Positions 45,960 to 58,443 of a stretch of 64,000 nt of DNA are shown in pieces; positions within the stretch are counted from its first letter, which is position 1, and every line of letters starts with the position of its first letter. The position numbers and the translations under genes were made by a program. The stretch lies in contig JAXIVH010000029.1 in NCBI GenBank assembly GCA_036785325.1, forward strand, positions 4,340,215 to 4,404,214, written 5' to 3'. The notes below the pieces were generated by a model that was not told the origin of the DNA, did no database searches, and saw only the letters and a list, made by a program, of their open reading frames with translations. This DNA is from Urophycis tenuis (taxonomy: Eukaryota > Chordata > Actinopteri > Gadiformes > Phycidae).

Positions 45960-48000
45960 TGTGTAAAGAAATGGGAAACTGTCATATAAAAAGCTTCAAA
46001 GACACGAAAAGAAGATTACGTATTTATATAAATCACATATGTGATCATGGTCACATTTATATACATATTTATATACATCACATATGTGATAATGGTCATT
46101 TTCCATTTAAAACTGGGGTAGCCAGCCAGGTTTACAAACTCAGTAAACAAACACAATCTAAAACCTACTACTGTGAAAGATAATCAAGATAATTTTTATA
46201 ATGACAGAATCAATATTTCTTAATTGTTGTAGTTATTTAGCCTGGGCTTTTCATATATATATTTTTTAATATATTTTTCTTTGGCATTCTGGAAACAACA
46301 CACTATATAAATAGAACATTAAGAGAAGCATTAACTATTTAATTAACAAACAAGAAGATAAAACAAACAAAAAAATCTGGTAATGGACATCGGTGATGCC
46401 AAATATTTTCTGTGATATGGTTGCTCATAGGCATCACATCATCAAGTTGGTGACAGCCTGGTGACACTTTTAATGAACACATGCCTTTCATTTCGACAAC
46501 GCCAGCCCATGCAACTTTTATAATTAACTGTTCAGTTGATGACTGTGACAATTGGATGAATAAATAACAAAATATTAAAACCTAAATAACCAGTATGCAA
46601 AGGAAGCGTGTACAGTTTCACATAGGTTCCTGTTGCCTGACTATGCTGCTTCTCACACAACACACACTATGTGAATTCTGTGCTCATGAAAGCAGCACAG
46701 TCAACAGCTTCACCCTAGCTCAGCCAGGGGGTCCGACGACAGCAGACAGCGCTGTTATTTGGTTTTAGGAAAGCTATATTTAGCCTCACATCGTAGGAAC
46801 TATGTTGACATGCAAGCACTGTGGATGCAATCGTTTGACTAAGCAGCACATGGATTACGTCGTTTAGAGACCTCATTATTTTGGAACTGGCACATTGAAG
46901 CAGCGGAGTAGCCAGTTAGTTCCACATAACGCAGAAGGCATTAGCGGGGAGCAGGCATGTAACCTTGTATGAGGTTCTAGATAATAATGGATAATTCAAT
47001 AGTTTCAACTAACATGGGGATGAGTGAATAATGACGTGTAGGTCTACTATGCTTTGCGCAAACCTTTATAATATATATATATACATATATATGCGCGCGC
47101 GCACACACACACACACACACGTATATACTGTATACACACGGCGAAAGGGAAGCCAGTTCTCCAGTGAGATGCAGGATGGTTATTGCATCCTAGAACTGAG
47201 ATTAATGAAACGGGCCAGGTCTGTGGTTAAGTTTAGTCTACCTTTTATTAAGAGTGGATGGGTGAATGGACTACCCCATTGACAGGACAAACTTGTCTTG
47301 TGCACGATAGTTTATGAGTTAGGTTATCGGTTCCTATCAGCTCCTTTCAAATTGATCAGCCGATCACCAATTAACATGTTTGGGGTGTACATCAGCCTAC
47401 AATGTAATGGCCGATCAATCGGTGCATCACTAATATATATATATATGATAGATATTCAATCACCTAGATATCAATACTACTAAAAGTCAATAAATTGTCT
47501 AAATAGTCAAGACTGGCCCAATACCCGGCTACCCGGGGCAGCCAGGCAACTGATCCAGTAGCGAGTGCGACCTTGTGTCGATATCTGCACCCCTACTAGG
47601 ACCAACAGTTTGTTGGTCCTAGGATCGTGTGTTCTCTCAACAGTGAGGATCAATTTAATTTAACAAACGGTATAACTTTCGTGGCGCATACAATCAGAAG
47701 ACTTGATGTCACATCAAATGTTAAATAAAGTTTTTTGTTTTGGTAGTGACGTAACGAATGCAAAAAGATTCAACCCTTACTTGGCTCGAAGACATAGTTG
47801 GTACTGCTTCGTTGTTTCCTTTTTTTGTCGTCGTTTTTTTGGGTCACCACTTTTGGTGGTGACTCTGGCCATGAGAGGGCACTACTTTGCAGGTAGATGG
47901 CAGAGCTTTAACTGCCTCATACAAGCAGCACATACTCGGCTTGTGAAAAGGTTCTAGATGTAATGTCAGTTGATGTGTTGATGTGATGAGTTCGTATCCC
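45960..48000. other. No gene; AT-rich with short microsatellites
   Basis: Contains ATCACATATGTGAT palindromes (46032-46045 and 46077-46090), AT/GC/CA alternating repeats at 47069-47120 and an AT run near 47432-47446. The flanking GATCAGCCGATCACCAATTA to TCAATCGGTGCATCACTAAT looks like an interspersed repeat of unknown class. Confidence 0.5.
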
Positions 48001-48015
48001 TACGCCCCCCCCCAG

Positions 48016-48192
48016 TGCCTGGTGTTCGAGGACGCGCCCAACGGTGTGAAGGCTGGCCTGGCAGCAGGCATGCAGGTGGTGATGATCCCTGATGCCAACC
48101 TGGACCGCGGTCTTACCCAGGACGCGACGCTGCTTCTCGCCAGCATGGAGGACTTCCTGCCCCAGCTGTTCGGCCTGCCCGCCTACGACTGA
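48016..48192 (+). CDS. pudp: Pseudouridine-5'-phosphatase, exon 4 of 4 (terminal)
   Basis: This exon encodes residues 174-231 and the TGA stop. It begins with CLVFEDAPNGV, which holds HAD motif IV (E178/D179, magnesium binding), continues through AGMQVVMIPD, and ends FGLPAYD, matching the C terminus of vertebrate PUDP. The acceptor is a run of about ten C residues followed by AG. Phase 0 matches the exon 3 donor. No other sequence in the window supplies motif IV, so this is the only candidate last exon here. No alternative exon or retrocopy of the gene is visible. Confidence 0.92.
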   Translation, partial: CLVFEDAPNGVKAGLAAGMQVVMIPDANLDRGLTQDATLLLASMEDFLPQLFGLPAYD

Positions 48193-48536
48193 CAGTTTCG
48201 GTGAAACTTTCATTCACAGATCTCTACAACAAATGAAATGCTCCACAATACAAACTGTAATTCACTCCATCCTTCGATTAATGCACCTTTCAAGTAATTA
48301 TAATTCACTCGCCCCGTTTCATGTTGAGTAAAAACATGCCGTCATTATGTGCCTTTTTTCTCTGCCTTTTTCCCCCAAGTGCTAAACCAGCATGGGAAAA
48401 AGCCAGGAGTAGTGTCTTTTTATTTTTACTAAAGGTATCGCAATCCCCCAATGTTTTTTTGTTTCGAGCTTGGTGATATGTCTTGAATGATCGGCATCAT
48501 AGTAATCTTGTCACTTATTAAAATAAGACCGATTTG
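48193..48536 (+). other. pudp: pudp 3' UTR with probable poly(A) signal
   Basis: AT-rich noncoding sequence follows the TGA. ATTAAA at 48517-48522 is the commonest variant of the polyadenylation signal, with likely cleavage about 15 bases later. A genomic run of 13 A (48537-48549) follows directly and could mis-prime cDNA synthesis. The end point is inferred. Confidence 0.5.
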
Positions 48537-48549
48537 AAAAAAAAAAAAA

Positions 48550-49093
48550 GCATGAGTAAAATCATATTTATTTGCCAACAGGTTTGTGAATGTTGCACTG
48601 TGCTACGAGCTTAGGTAGTGTTATTTTACTGACGTCCGAGTGTCTCAGAATGCTCTGCCATCACGTCGAAGGGAGACCGGCGGCGAGGTGGCTGTGCGGA
48701 GCTCCGTCCGGGCAGCGGTTGGAGAGATGGTTCAGCTTCACGGACACTTAGTAGGCCTATAGGCTACACTCAATACATAATGAGTATATTGTGTGTGGCA
48801 GATTTAATAGAAAAACATCGCTCATTAGAAGATGCACAACACACACAAATCGATAAAATTACCTTGTGACACGTTGTGTATGTATAGGAGAAGACGTGGA
48901 TGAACGTAAACACAGCATTAAAAAAACAAAAACAAAAAACAATCAGTTTAGACGTAAAGGAACACACCCGCTGGTGTGTGTATATAGAATTAATTGTTAA
49001 ACTGTCTATCTGGATAGTTTGTGAAAATGGTGTGATCTCCAAGGCACGCAAGTTGTTGCGCCGCGTATAATGTAGTTTACAGCTTCTAAGTCA

Positions 49094-49177
<84 letters not shown>

Positions 49178-50513
49178 TAATCCCTTGTGGTGGTATGGAA
49201 AAGCTTACCACTCTTTCATCTCCCTGCGTGTCCACCCTCCTCTCACACCACACCCACCGCCCAGCCCACATGCGCTCCTCACTGCAGCGCCGTTGGGCTC
49301 CCCAAATAGGATTTCACCCCTACTCCCCTTGCGGCCACCTCCACCCGCGGAGCCCCTTTCATCCTCTGAGTGGTTGTCTCCTTATTCTCTATTTGTCGTC
49401 TTCTTCCTTCCTTCCCAACTTGTGTGCCCAACGCTTCGTTTTGCATCAAATGCACCCCCTCTCCATCCTCACCACCAAGCAACATTTAGTTCTACTTCAA
49501 ATACACACGCACACGTCAAGTACGCCAAGCCTGTGGTGAAAGCTTTTTTTTTTTAAATGCCAACATTTTCAAACCCTGTTAAAAGGTAGCAGGATGATTG
49601 GTGAATTTGCTGTTCTGTTCACGTTTGTTCAAAAATAAAGAGCTTTCTGACAACGCCTTGGTATGGGTTTAGTTTTGGACGTGAACGGCTTCTTTTTTGA
49701 CTTAATTAGAGTGAGACCGACCATCCAAGGCCTGTTCTTAGGTGCACACTTTAGACGTTGACAATGTGTCTCTGCAATTTTGCTCAGCTATATTACAAAA
49801 TGTGAAAGATTGGGAAAAATGTATTAATCTCTGCTGAGGTACTTGTTTGTATTGTGATTTGCAGGACCGTCTTGCCAAAACGATGTCTCACTGTTACACT
49901 GGGGGCCGTGTAGAGCTCCGCACAAATTATAGCTCAGTAAGAAAGTCGGAAATCTGAGAATACAGAGAGAATGTCCCAGATGTTCAAACAGTGGATACCA
50001 CTAATTGTGTTTTTGTAGACAGACTAGACAAATGGTGTGTTTTTACTGACACTCGTTTTGAATACGCTTCTGTTTGGAACACATTGGTCGTCTTTGGAAA
50101 GTAATTAATCATGTAACCCCGCTCACATGAAAATGAACTAGTCTACTGTCACTCTGCAAGTCAATGGAAGCGTCAGAGTCCCCTTCTGGAAACACAATGA
50201 TGAATTTGGACCAACAAATTGTTTCAGGTTAAAACAGGCAATTTACGGATGTCTCGGCATAACCCTTTCATTTTGGCCAGGTTAAACTGCAGTGTACAAG
50301 AAATTAATGTAGTGAAGTCAGGTGGATACCTCGAACCCAAGCCCAGGGCATCACACGGCTACGGGTGAACTGGCCTATTCCTGACCTGACTGTCCTATTG
50401 TCTGTCTACTCAAAAGTTCTGTGTTCCTGATCCTTCTTTGATCTGCTCTGTTATCCATGTACATGAGAGCTTGTGTTACAGCAGCCAGTTTATGTATGTA
50501 CAGCAACAGAGTA
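48550..50513. other. Downstream of pudp, no gene; (GA)40 tract
   Basis: Holds a pure GA tract (49097-49175) and a C-rich, low-complexity stretch (49200-49480). A GC-rich patch near 48650-48750 shows no recognisable exon. Confidence 0.6.
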
Positions 50514-50521
50514 TTTGTAAC

Positions 50522-50984
50522 CAGGGTTCAAGTTAGGTGGGAGCCAATGGGAGCTGAGCTCCCATAAAGAGAGGTCTTGCTCCCATGAAAGCAGCAAACT
50601 CAAACATCTGTGGGGTCTTTGAAAATACAACAGTATAGCCTAATATTTCAATGATAAATGAAGCTATTTTCCCTTCCACATATAAAGTAATATTGACATA
50701 AAATGTAAGTAGCTTCACATGACGACGAGGAGTAATAACAGTAGCCTAAAGATGTAGTAAACGCATTGTGAGTGTGGCGCGGCTGCACTACACCACCAAG
50801 TCACTATGCGTGCAAAACTCAATTTGAGCGCTAACGTCACCACCGTTAATCCGAGTATAGGGAAAAAAGGGCAAAACTAAGAACTAGACTGGGGGGGAAA
50901 AAAGAGTCCAAGAGAGCTAAGAGAGCCCCCCCCCCCCCCCCACATATGGGCTCCGACAAAGATGGAATCATAACTCGAACTCTG
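50522..50984. mobile_element. hAT-type MITE with perfect 8-bp target duplication
   Basis: The 463-bp element starts CAGGGTTCAAGTTA and ends TAACTCGAACTCTG (inverted ends with two mismatches in 14). TTTGTAAC flanks it at 50514-50521 and 50985-50992. The interior GGGAGCCAATGGGAGCTGAG recalls a widespread fish repeat and has no transposase. A C run lies near 50927-50941. Confidence 0.87.
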
Positions 50985-51061
50985 TTTGTAACACATTTGT
51001 AACATAAAGACAAGGATGGGACTTAAAACTGCAGCTTTAGAAGAAGGCCTAAGAACATCTC

Positions 51062-51257
51062 TGGGGCAGGCAGCAGCTCAGTGGGTAGAGCGGGTCATCC
51101 ACTGACTGGAGGATTGGCGGTTTGATCCTCACCTCCAACTGTCCACATGTTGAAGTGTGCTTGAGGAAGACACTGAACCCCACAAAATGTAGGACTTGTA
51201 TGCTTTGGACAAAAGCGTCTGCTAAATGCCCTAAATGTAAATGTAAATGTCTTCAAT
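51062..51257 (+). mobile_element. tRNA-derived SINE, complete
   Basis: The head GGCAGCAGCTCAGTGGGTAG has an A-box, and GGCGGTTTGATCCTCA is B-box-like. The body ends AAAAGCGTCTGCTAAATGCC and a (TAAATG)n tail. The same family is seen at 19881, 23999 and, reversed, 34038. Confidence 0.85.
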
Positions 51258-52451
51258 AGTTCCAAGTAAAATCTTATCATCTGAACAACTTTAAACTAGG
51301 CCTGTGTGTCTCTCTCTCAGCCAATCGGTGGTCCAGAGCTGATTAACAGCTGTCAAACTTGATAAACACTCACACTACAAAATCCCAAAACAGATGTGTC
51401 ATGCTACTATAGAAACCTATTAAGGACTTGTTTTGCTGTTTTGGTGTGAACCAGTTTATTTTGAGAGTGGTAGTTCTATTGAAAAACATCTAAAACGGGG
51501 TAGGGCTTGTCTGGGCTGGTCTCGTCTTTGTGGACTGAACCGGCGCTTATTCGATCATACGGAATCATGGTGTGAAAAGAGCTGAGAGACGAGATGAGTC
51601 CTACATTATTAATACTGCGCTGGACGGTATGCAGTGGTGTGTGTGTGCGCTCCTGACACAATTGGGCTTCTTTCTAACACTTACTGCCATCTTTTGTGGT
51701 CATGAGTTTGGCCTCCGAGCATACCTCAGGCTAGCCCGTGGCTAACAGCGTAGCATGCTAGCCAGCCATACGGCAGGTCATTACCCCCTCGTCTATGGGA
51801 GCTGAGCTCGGTGAATGGGAGGAAGAAGGGAGGGAGCGACCAGGGACGAAGGAGGAGAGGAAGGAAAGAAGGGAGAGGAAGGAAAGAGTGGAATGGAAGA
51901 AAGCATTGAAGAAAAGAGGGATGGAGGGATGATGGAAGGAGGGAGAGAAGTAGGCAAGTAAGAAAAACTTTATTTATACAACACATTTTTAACAGAGGTT
52001 ACAGAGTGCTTTGCATCAGCAAAGATACAAAAATGGTAACCGAAAAAGCCTTAAAAGTAATTAAAAGAATCTCAAGGAGGGAGTGTGGGATGGGAGGCAG
52101 AGAAGAGAGGGTGGCAGGGAGGGAAGGAAGGAAAAGGAAAACATAAAGGTCCTTCAGCCCCGTTCCAAAGATTAGTATTCTCCCTCCTCCCCTCCTCACT
52201 CACACCTCCTCTTTGAACCTGTCCCCTCTCCTCCCACTCTGGGCTGTGGAGCGAGTCGTAGGGAGAGGGAGAGAGAGAGACTTTTGCTTTTACTGTCATG
52301 TAAAAGCCCCCCCCCTCCATGTCCCCTTCGGTGCGTGTTTGGCACTGATAGGCAACCACGACTAGCGGGGTGCATTCATCTCCCTGCGTCGGCAGGGGTT
52401 AGCTGCGGCTGGTGGGGGTGGTGTGTGTGTTGTGTGTGTGTGTGTGTGTGG

Positions 52452-52482
<31 letters not shown>

Positions 52483-53290
52483 TGTGTGTGTGTGTGTTTG
52501 TGGGGGGGGGGGTTCATATCCAGCAGATTTGCATCGGTGATTCCTTCTCACGTACTGTCGTTCTTCTCTGGCCCGAGGAAATCGAACCGTCCCCTCCCCT
52601 GCAGAACCTACCCGCCCCTCCGCGGTCAGCTGTAAGAGACTGACAAAGTGGCCCACGGGCCAGACGGAGGAAGAGAGAGGCGGAAGCCAACGTAGATCAT
52701 CCCCCCCCCCCACTCCACATCACTTAACCCACGGCTCTTACAAAAAAAAAAAACGATTTCCAGCTGCAATGGGTGTTATCAAAATGTGTTCTGACGAGAC
52801 CTTGTCATATCTGTCGCCACATTCACCTCACGGTCACAGAACACAGACCAAACTTACACATCTGTCTCCTTGGTTTCCACTGGCTCCAACAAAAAAAACC
52901 AAACGATTTCAATTGAAACAGGATTTTTCCTCTCTTTAATAAAACCAAAGTCCGGCACTGGTAAATCGTAAGCGGCCTCCAAGAAAGTCTTCTTTGTATT
53001 CGCACTCGAGAGCTAAAAAACAAATAGCCAAGTCGAACTGCGGAGAAGGGGGGGCAGACATTTTCCAGATATACTTGTCTTGTTGTTGGAGGCGAGTGGC
53101 ATATCCCCAACTGCTCCCTATCTCTCACCCACAGGCCTGCACTGGGTTGCCGGGGAAGAGTTTGTACGTGACGACGGACGCCAAGATCTGATTGGAACGT
53201 TTTTTCTGAATTTTCCTCCAGAGCTATCACTTCCCGCCTTGACTTTTAGCTAACATAGTCATATAGCTAACATATTGTCCTCTTAAGGCG
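51258..53290. other. No gene; repeat fragments and GT tract
   Basis: Contains an interspersed-repeat scrap (51955-52060), GA/GGA-rich sequence (51810-51950, 52070-52140), a GT tract with GTGGTG steps (52420-52505) and C runs (52303-52316, 52701-52711). No exon recognised. Confidence 0.6.

Positions 53291-53293
<3 letters not shown>

Positions 53294-53323
<30 letters not shown>
53294..53323. repeat. (TA)n microsatellite
   Basis: About 15 TA units, followed by TTGTATATATCG. Confidence 0.95.
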
Positions 53324-53325
<2 letters not shown>

Positions 53326-53522
53326 ATATATCGCTTGTCATGTATCATATATTGTCTGTAACGATTCCAAAATGCCGACTGTGCAGTTTTTTTTTGCACT
53401 GTGCTGCGACACTTACTTGGTATTCTCAGTTAGGGGAATATTCCTCATGTTTTATTCAGCCTCATATGATGACAGATTAATTTCTCGAACGGAAGCAGGT
53501 GCAATGGAGCACCGGGGCAGGC

Positions 53523-53570
53523 ACATCTGTGTGTGTGTGTCTGTGTGTATGCGTATGCGTGTGCTTGTGC

Positions 53571-53601
<31 letters not shown>

Positions 53602-53604
53602 CAT
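53523..53604. repeat. GT microsatellite with GC variants
   Basis: GT units with TATGCG and CTTGTGCG interruptions ending GCGCGCGCATG. Confidence 0.93.
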
Positions 53605-53639
53605 GTGTTTTGTATCATGCACCCAATGTGGACCCAGCG

Positions 53640-53940
53640 AACAATCAGAATTAAACATGCGGGCGGATTAATATGTATGGCGATGATGCTAATGAGAAAC
53701 AAGATTATAGCATTGCGCGTGTTTCTATTTTCGTTTGCGAGGGAAACTATGGCATGTTGATGCTTTATTTAAGATGCAATCACATGCGATTCCTTTTTGA
53801 TTAGCTCCACCCCATTAATGTTTAATCCCATTGTATGCTTTCCATTTTGGCCCACACAGCGGCGGGTGGGGGAGCTGTTTAATTATACACTAGGAGAATT
53901 GATTAATTTCTCAATTTTAATTGCATATATATGTATGTAT
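53640..53940. promoter_or_regulatory. Possible conserved noncoding element, AT-rich
   Basis: Non-repetitive sequence rich in TAAT/ATTA cores, e.g. GGCGATGATGCTAATGAGAA, CACCCCATTAATGTTTAATC and GATTAATTTCTCAATTTTAA. Such clusters occur in developmental enhancers, but this is judged by eye only. Confidence 0.2.
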
Positions 53941-55330
53941 TACCCTCATGTGACCCACCAGTGAGGCGGGGATCTTTTTCTATGTTATTCCACAAATTAC
54001 ACACACGCAGACACAGACACAGCCACAGTCATAGTCATCTGCCCCTGGCAAGTTGTCATGGCTCACTCAAAGTGCTCTTTGGTAAAGAACATCAGTGTAA
54101 AAAAGAAGAAATAAATCATATCTAATGGAGAGAGGAGAGCCAGAAGACAAGAGAGTGGAGGGCCAAAGAGAGAAGAGAGCCAGAAGGCGACAGAGAAAGG
54201 AGAGAGAGGAGAGTCAGAGAAAGGGAGGATGAGAGAGGGAGAAGATGTGAGAGAAAGGGAGAGAGAGGATGAGACAGTGGGAGAGAGTCTGAAGAAGCGC
54301 GCGATAAGAGGATTTGTTAACATGTAAGGCGGTCCATGAATACTTTAGGATACATATCTTACGTACCCTTTACACCTCTCTCTTTCTCTCTCGGTCTCTC
54401 TCACACACACACGCACAGCATTCTCTCCCTCTCTTCCTCATTCTCTCTCCCCTTCACCCTCATTCCTGGGCTGGACATTTGTAGACAGCAGTGTGACGAC
54501 ACAAACAAGTTGTTGACATGCGCTTGACCAGTCACTCCAAGTTGTGATGGAGTTCAGACCAAGAGAAAATGTGTTTGAATTTTTTTTATTAGGGATATAC
54601 AGTGATCTTGATCCTAAAGGGTCGAAATACGAAAATTTTGTCTTAAGAAGTATGGACGTCCAAACAAGAAAAGGGACCTCAACACCTACAATGCTCTGCT
54701 CCCATCCAGGGCTATCGCATGCTCGAGTCAGCCTTCACATGCAAGATTTCAATGATAATTTAATATCTAGTTATTTTTTATGTCTTTTATAATGAGCATT
54801 TTCTGATTCTGTGTTTGACACAAACACAGAACACAAAAGCCGTTTCTCTGATTCCCAAAGCCCTTACTGATGCCTCTTCTTGATGAGTTATCGGTGTGGA
54901 GTGTCGGCATGGCCACTTGAATTCTTGCTAGCTTGTAGAGGCACAAGCCCCTCTCCATGCTGTCCGTGTTCATGAGCTCCGTACGAACTTTGTGCGTGCA
55001 TCCCAGCAACCTCTTTGCATTTTAGGTTTGACAAAATATATTTTTGACGTAGGACTTGCTTGTCAAGCTTGTGATTTAATATTAAAAGTAGAAGAGAAAG
55101 TGCAACTGTTGCCTTTCATTCTCACACCTATACTGGTTAGTTGATTGCCTTTTTTTTTTTTTGCCTAATTCGCGCTGCACTTTAGATTTGTAGTTGTTCT
55201 GATAATACGGATTGTGTTCTCAGCCTCCAAGTGGCTCAGGGACAAGTTAAATAAAGTCAAGTCTGGTATTAATGTTACAGCAGCTTATCCCATCCTTTCA
55301 TACTGTGTATAGGTGATTGAATCTATATAT
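53941..55330. other. No gene; GA-rich and CT-rich stretches
   Basis: Holds GA-rich sequence at 54125-54300 and CT-rich sequence at 54370-54460. Open frames here are short. Confidence 0.6.
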
Positions 55331-55332
55331 CT

Positions 55333-55367
55333 ACATCTATCTATCTATCTATCTATCTGTCTATCTA

Positions 55368-55449
<82 letters not shown>
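55333..55449. repeat. (CTAT)n/(CTGT)n compound microsatellite
   Basis: About six CTAT-type units followed by a long CTGT run, ending CTATTTC. Confidence 0.95.
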
Positions 55450-55452
<3 letters not shown>

Positions 55453-58320
55453 TTCTATATATATATAGATAATAACATTTCTCAATTGTCTATCTATATA
55501 CTTTTTTTTTATCATACTCGTATATATAATTATGTCCTTTATAATTACCCAGAGCATTTCTATTGGTTATCTTTAGTTAATCTTTAACAGTATAGTCTTC
55601 AAATCTATGAATCCATCTGTTTTTAGTCGATAGCTCCACATCTGGAGGTGTGCAGTATGTACCAAAAATCTGACAAAGTGTGAAGGACAAAGGCAAGTCC
55701 AGTAAGACCTTCCAGAAAGTTACACGGGATCCTAATCCTAATTATATGAATCAAGAGTGCTGTCATGCATACCAATGGGCTCTTATCTGCTCATGGGTGT
55801 GCATCACACTGTATGCCAGCTCGCTGCTAGCATGTGCTTGCCGTTTTATTAATTAACAGTGGCCATAATGTGCGCACCAACCTGACCTGACATTGGTTAA
55901 TCTATGTGGTCCCAGCCCAAAATATTAATTTGGTTCGTTATATACCATGCCAGAGGCAGAAAGACACTTAAAATTAGCGCACAGGATGAAAAAACTGGGA
56001 CATATTGTATTTTTAAAAATGTCAGCAATTATCAATATTCTTGTTAATTAAATGCCATGATAATCACTATCGTACTGTCAGTGGTAGATAAGGATATAAA
56101 TACATGTAAACTATGTTAGAGTGGTTAGCTTTTAGAAAAATAACATGATACTTCTTAACTCTATTTTATTATGAGTTTTATAATTGTTTAGAATAAGCTA
56201 CTGACTGAAGCACCTCTCCAGCCCACTGGCTCCTCAGGAAAACCCTGTGAGGTGACCGTTGAAGAAAATTGGAATGAGGAAAGGAATATTACTTGAGTCT
56301 TCTCAGAGTTGACTACAAGTATGCTACCAGTCTCAGGACTGCTATTGTCCGCCAAAGGGGGAGCAGGTTTTGTCTAAGAAAACCAGCAGGTTCACTTTTC
56401 AATGAAAATTGAAGTTGGAAATGTTGAGCTGTAGCCAGCGATTTGAAACAACCATCTGAGACCTCAAGGATAAAGGTGATAATGCCAGCAGGATGTCGAT
56501 AACGCCTGAACAACACTGTGGAAATAAGGAATCAATCCAGCCTCAAAATCTTCCCTCTGGGATTCACGTGGTACTTTCTGTACACCATTTATGTATTTTG
56601 TATTGAATAACACTCAACCCTGAAGCTACAACATAGACACAATGAAAATAGGCATGACATTTTTGACAAGATAACTAAGCTAACCGAATGATAACCATAG
56701 TGCTGGTTGATCTGAAATGACTCATTTCACATAAACATTCATTTAGAATTTTGGTATACGGTAAATTCAGATGTAGAATCTGTGAAAACAAACTTTTTGG
56801 TATTGAAGTTAGATGGGCTTTTGCTTCCATTCTTAAAGTTGTCATGCTCATCAAAATATTGTCCATTATTTAAATTGGTTATTCAAAGACACCTTGCGTA
56901 TAAAGGGAACGTTGTCATGACAAAAACATTTATTCTCAGGAGTGAGTTTTCAATGAAAATATACATTTTTTGCTAAGCAAAGAATGTGCACAGATTCATC
57001 AAGAGTTCAGTTCCAACTCTGGAAACAGGTGACAAAACAAACTTTTACATATGATTTATACTGAAGATAGAACCTAATAATTCTAACAAAGTAATAACAT
57101 GGCATGTGGTCAGCATACAAACACACTTGATATAATGATTCAGAAATCACAGAACTCAAATGCATGAATTCTGAGGCAGAAAGTGTACAAAGCCTTTACT
57201 CAAAGCACAATAAACAGGCAGAGGTCACAAACCAGGCCGGTAGATCAGGCAGACAAAACAAGGGGACATGGCAAAAATCTTCAACCCGCAAGGGATCAAG
57301 ACACACACACACCTGACCTCCCTCTTTGTGTGTTGGTTTAAAAGTAAACACTTTCAGCAGCCCCTCCTGAATTAATTTAAGCTACATTATTTCATAAGCT
57401 TTGCTCGGACCCAGTTGCAGAACCAGTTCTGAGCTTGATCCCTGATGTCCGCAGGCTAACCTGTAGGCATCCTTGAGCAAGATACTAGCTCCTTGATGAC
57501 CTGTATCTCAATTCACCGTAAGTCACTTGGATAAAAGCCCCTGCAAAATAGTTACATAGTATTTTGCATAAAAATCAAAAAGTAACAATTAAGAATAAAA
57601 GTTGAATCTAGCATTGTCATTCTGGACTACTGTGTTGCTGTAAATACATGTACAAAAAGGAAGTAATGATGGTTGGTGGAAATGTGACATTAAAGTGGTC
57701 ATATTTGCTACTTGCTCAAGGTTGTGCTTTTTTTCTGCATGCAAAATTGTAAGGACATTAATGTCAATGACCAAAAAGGTTGCACATGTGGAATGCTGAT
57801 GAGAAACCAAAAATGATATTAAATGTGTTCGAACAGCTCTGATGATTGCTGTTTCAGTACAGAATGTAGTACATTGACAACACAGTATACAGAGAAATAA
57901 AGGGATGCCAAAATTACTTCATATTGCATCGTGCAACTATTTTCTGCTAGACAGAATTGTTGGTCTGGTCTGGTCAATGTTAAGTATTATTAAGCCTTCA
58001 TAGTGCTCTGCTTGATGGTACTTTTTCCTTTCCGCCATTTATTTGGGGAAGACATATTGAACTGATTTAGACCAAAATGGTCCTTTATGGGCAGAACATT
58101 AGCCACGCAAGAGTATTGCTAATGTACGCTTTAATGGAAGGAAAAGGTTTGTACTTTTGGTCCTGAACTACAGGGAAAAAATGTCCTAGTTCCTGAAAAC
58201 TGTTTCACTGTTCATGGAACTAATAAAACCAGTATATACAGTATAGTGCAATGCACTATGTATACTGGGTTCAAAAGTCTGCATTTTGATAAGCAGTCTT
58301 GTGGACAAGTTTAGAGGAGG
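55450..58320. other. No gene; possible CNE and LTR-like scrap
   Basis: 55750-55960 includes TTTTATTAATTAACAGTGGC and looks non-repetitive and AT-patterned (possible regulatory element). 57180-57330 (TTTACTCAAAGCACAATAAA, CACAAACCAGGCC) resembles part of a gypsy LTR. 57410-57550 ends in a SINE-tail-like GTCACTTGGATAAAAGCC. No exon found. Confidence 0.45.
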
Positions 58321-58322
58321 AA

Positions 58323-58443
<121 letters not shown>

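Larger units (their letters stand above)
13455..48015 (+). other. pudp: pudp intron 3, about 34.6 kb, repeat-filled
   Basis: It is bounded by the GTGGGA donor and the poly-C/AG acceptor. Intron 3 holds nearly all mobile elements between 15 and 46 kb listed separately here. Other stretches with no gene or recognised element are 13455-15270, 16200-18530 (AT-rich, with a SINE-tail scrap near 17405-17445 and a G run at 17710-17723), 18830-19880, 24190-24900, 24945-25410, 35215-38060, 39770-43470 and 45960-48000. No host exon on either strand was recognised inside the intron. Confidence 0.75.

Noticed and set aside
49095..49556. A 153-codon plus-strand frame beginning with Arg-Glu repeats
   Set aside because: It derives from the GA tract and a C-rich stretch, with no domain or splice signal.
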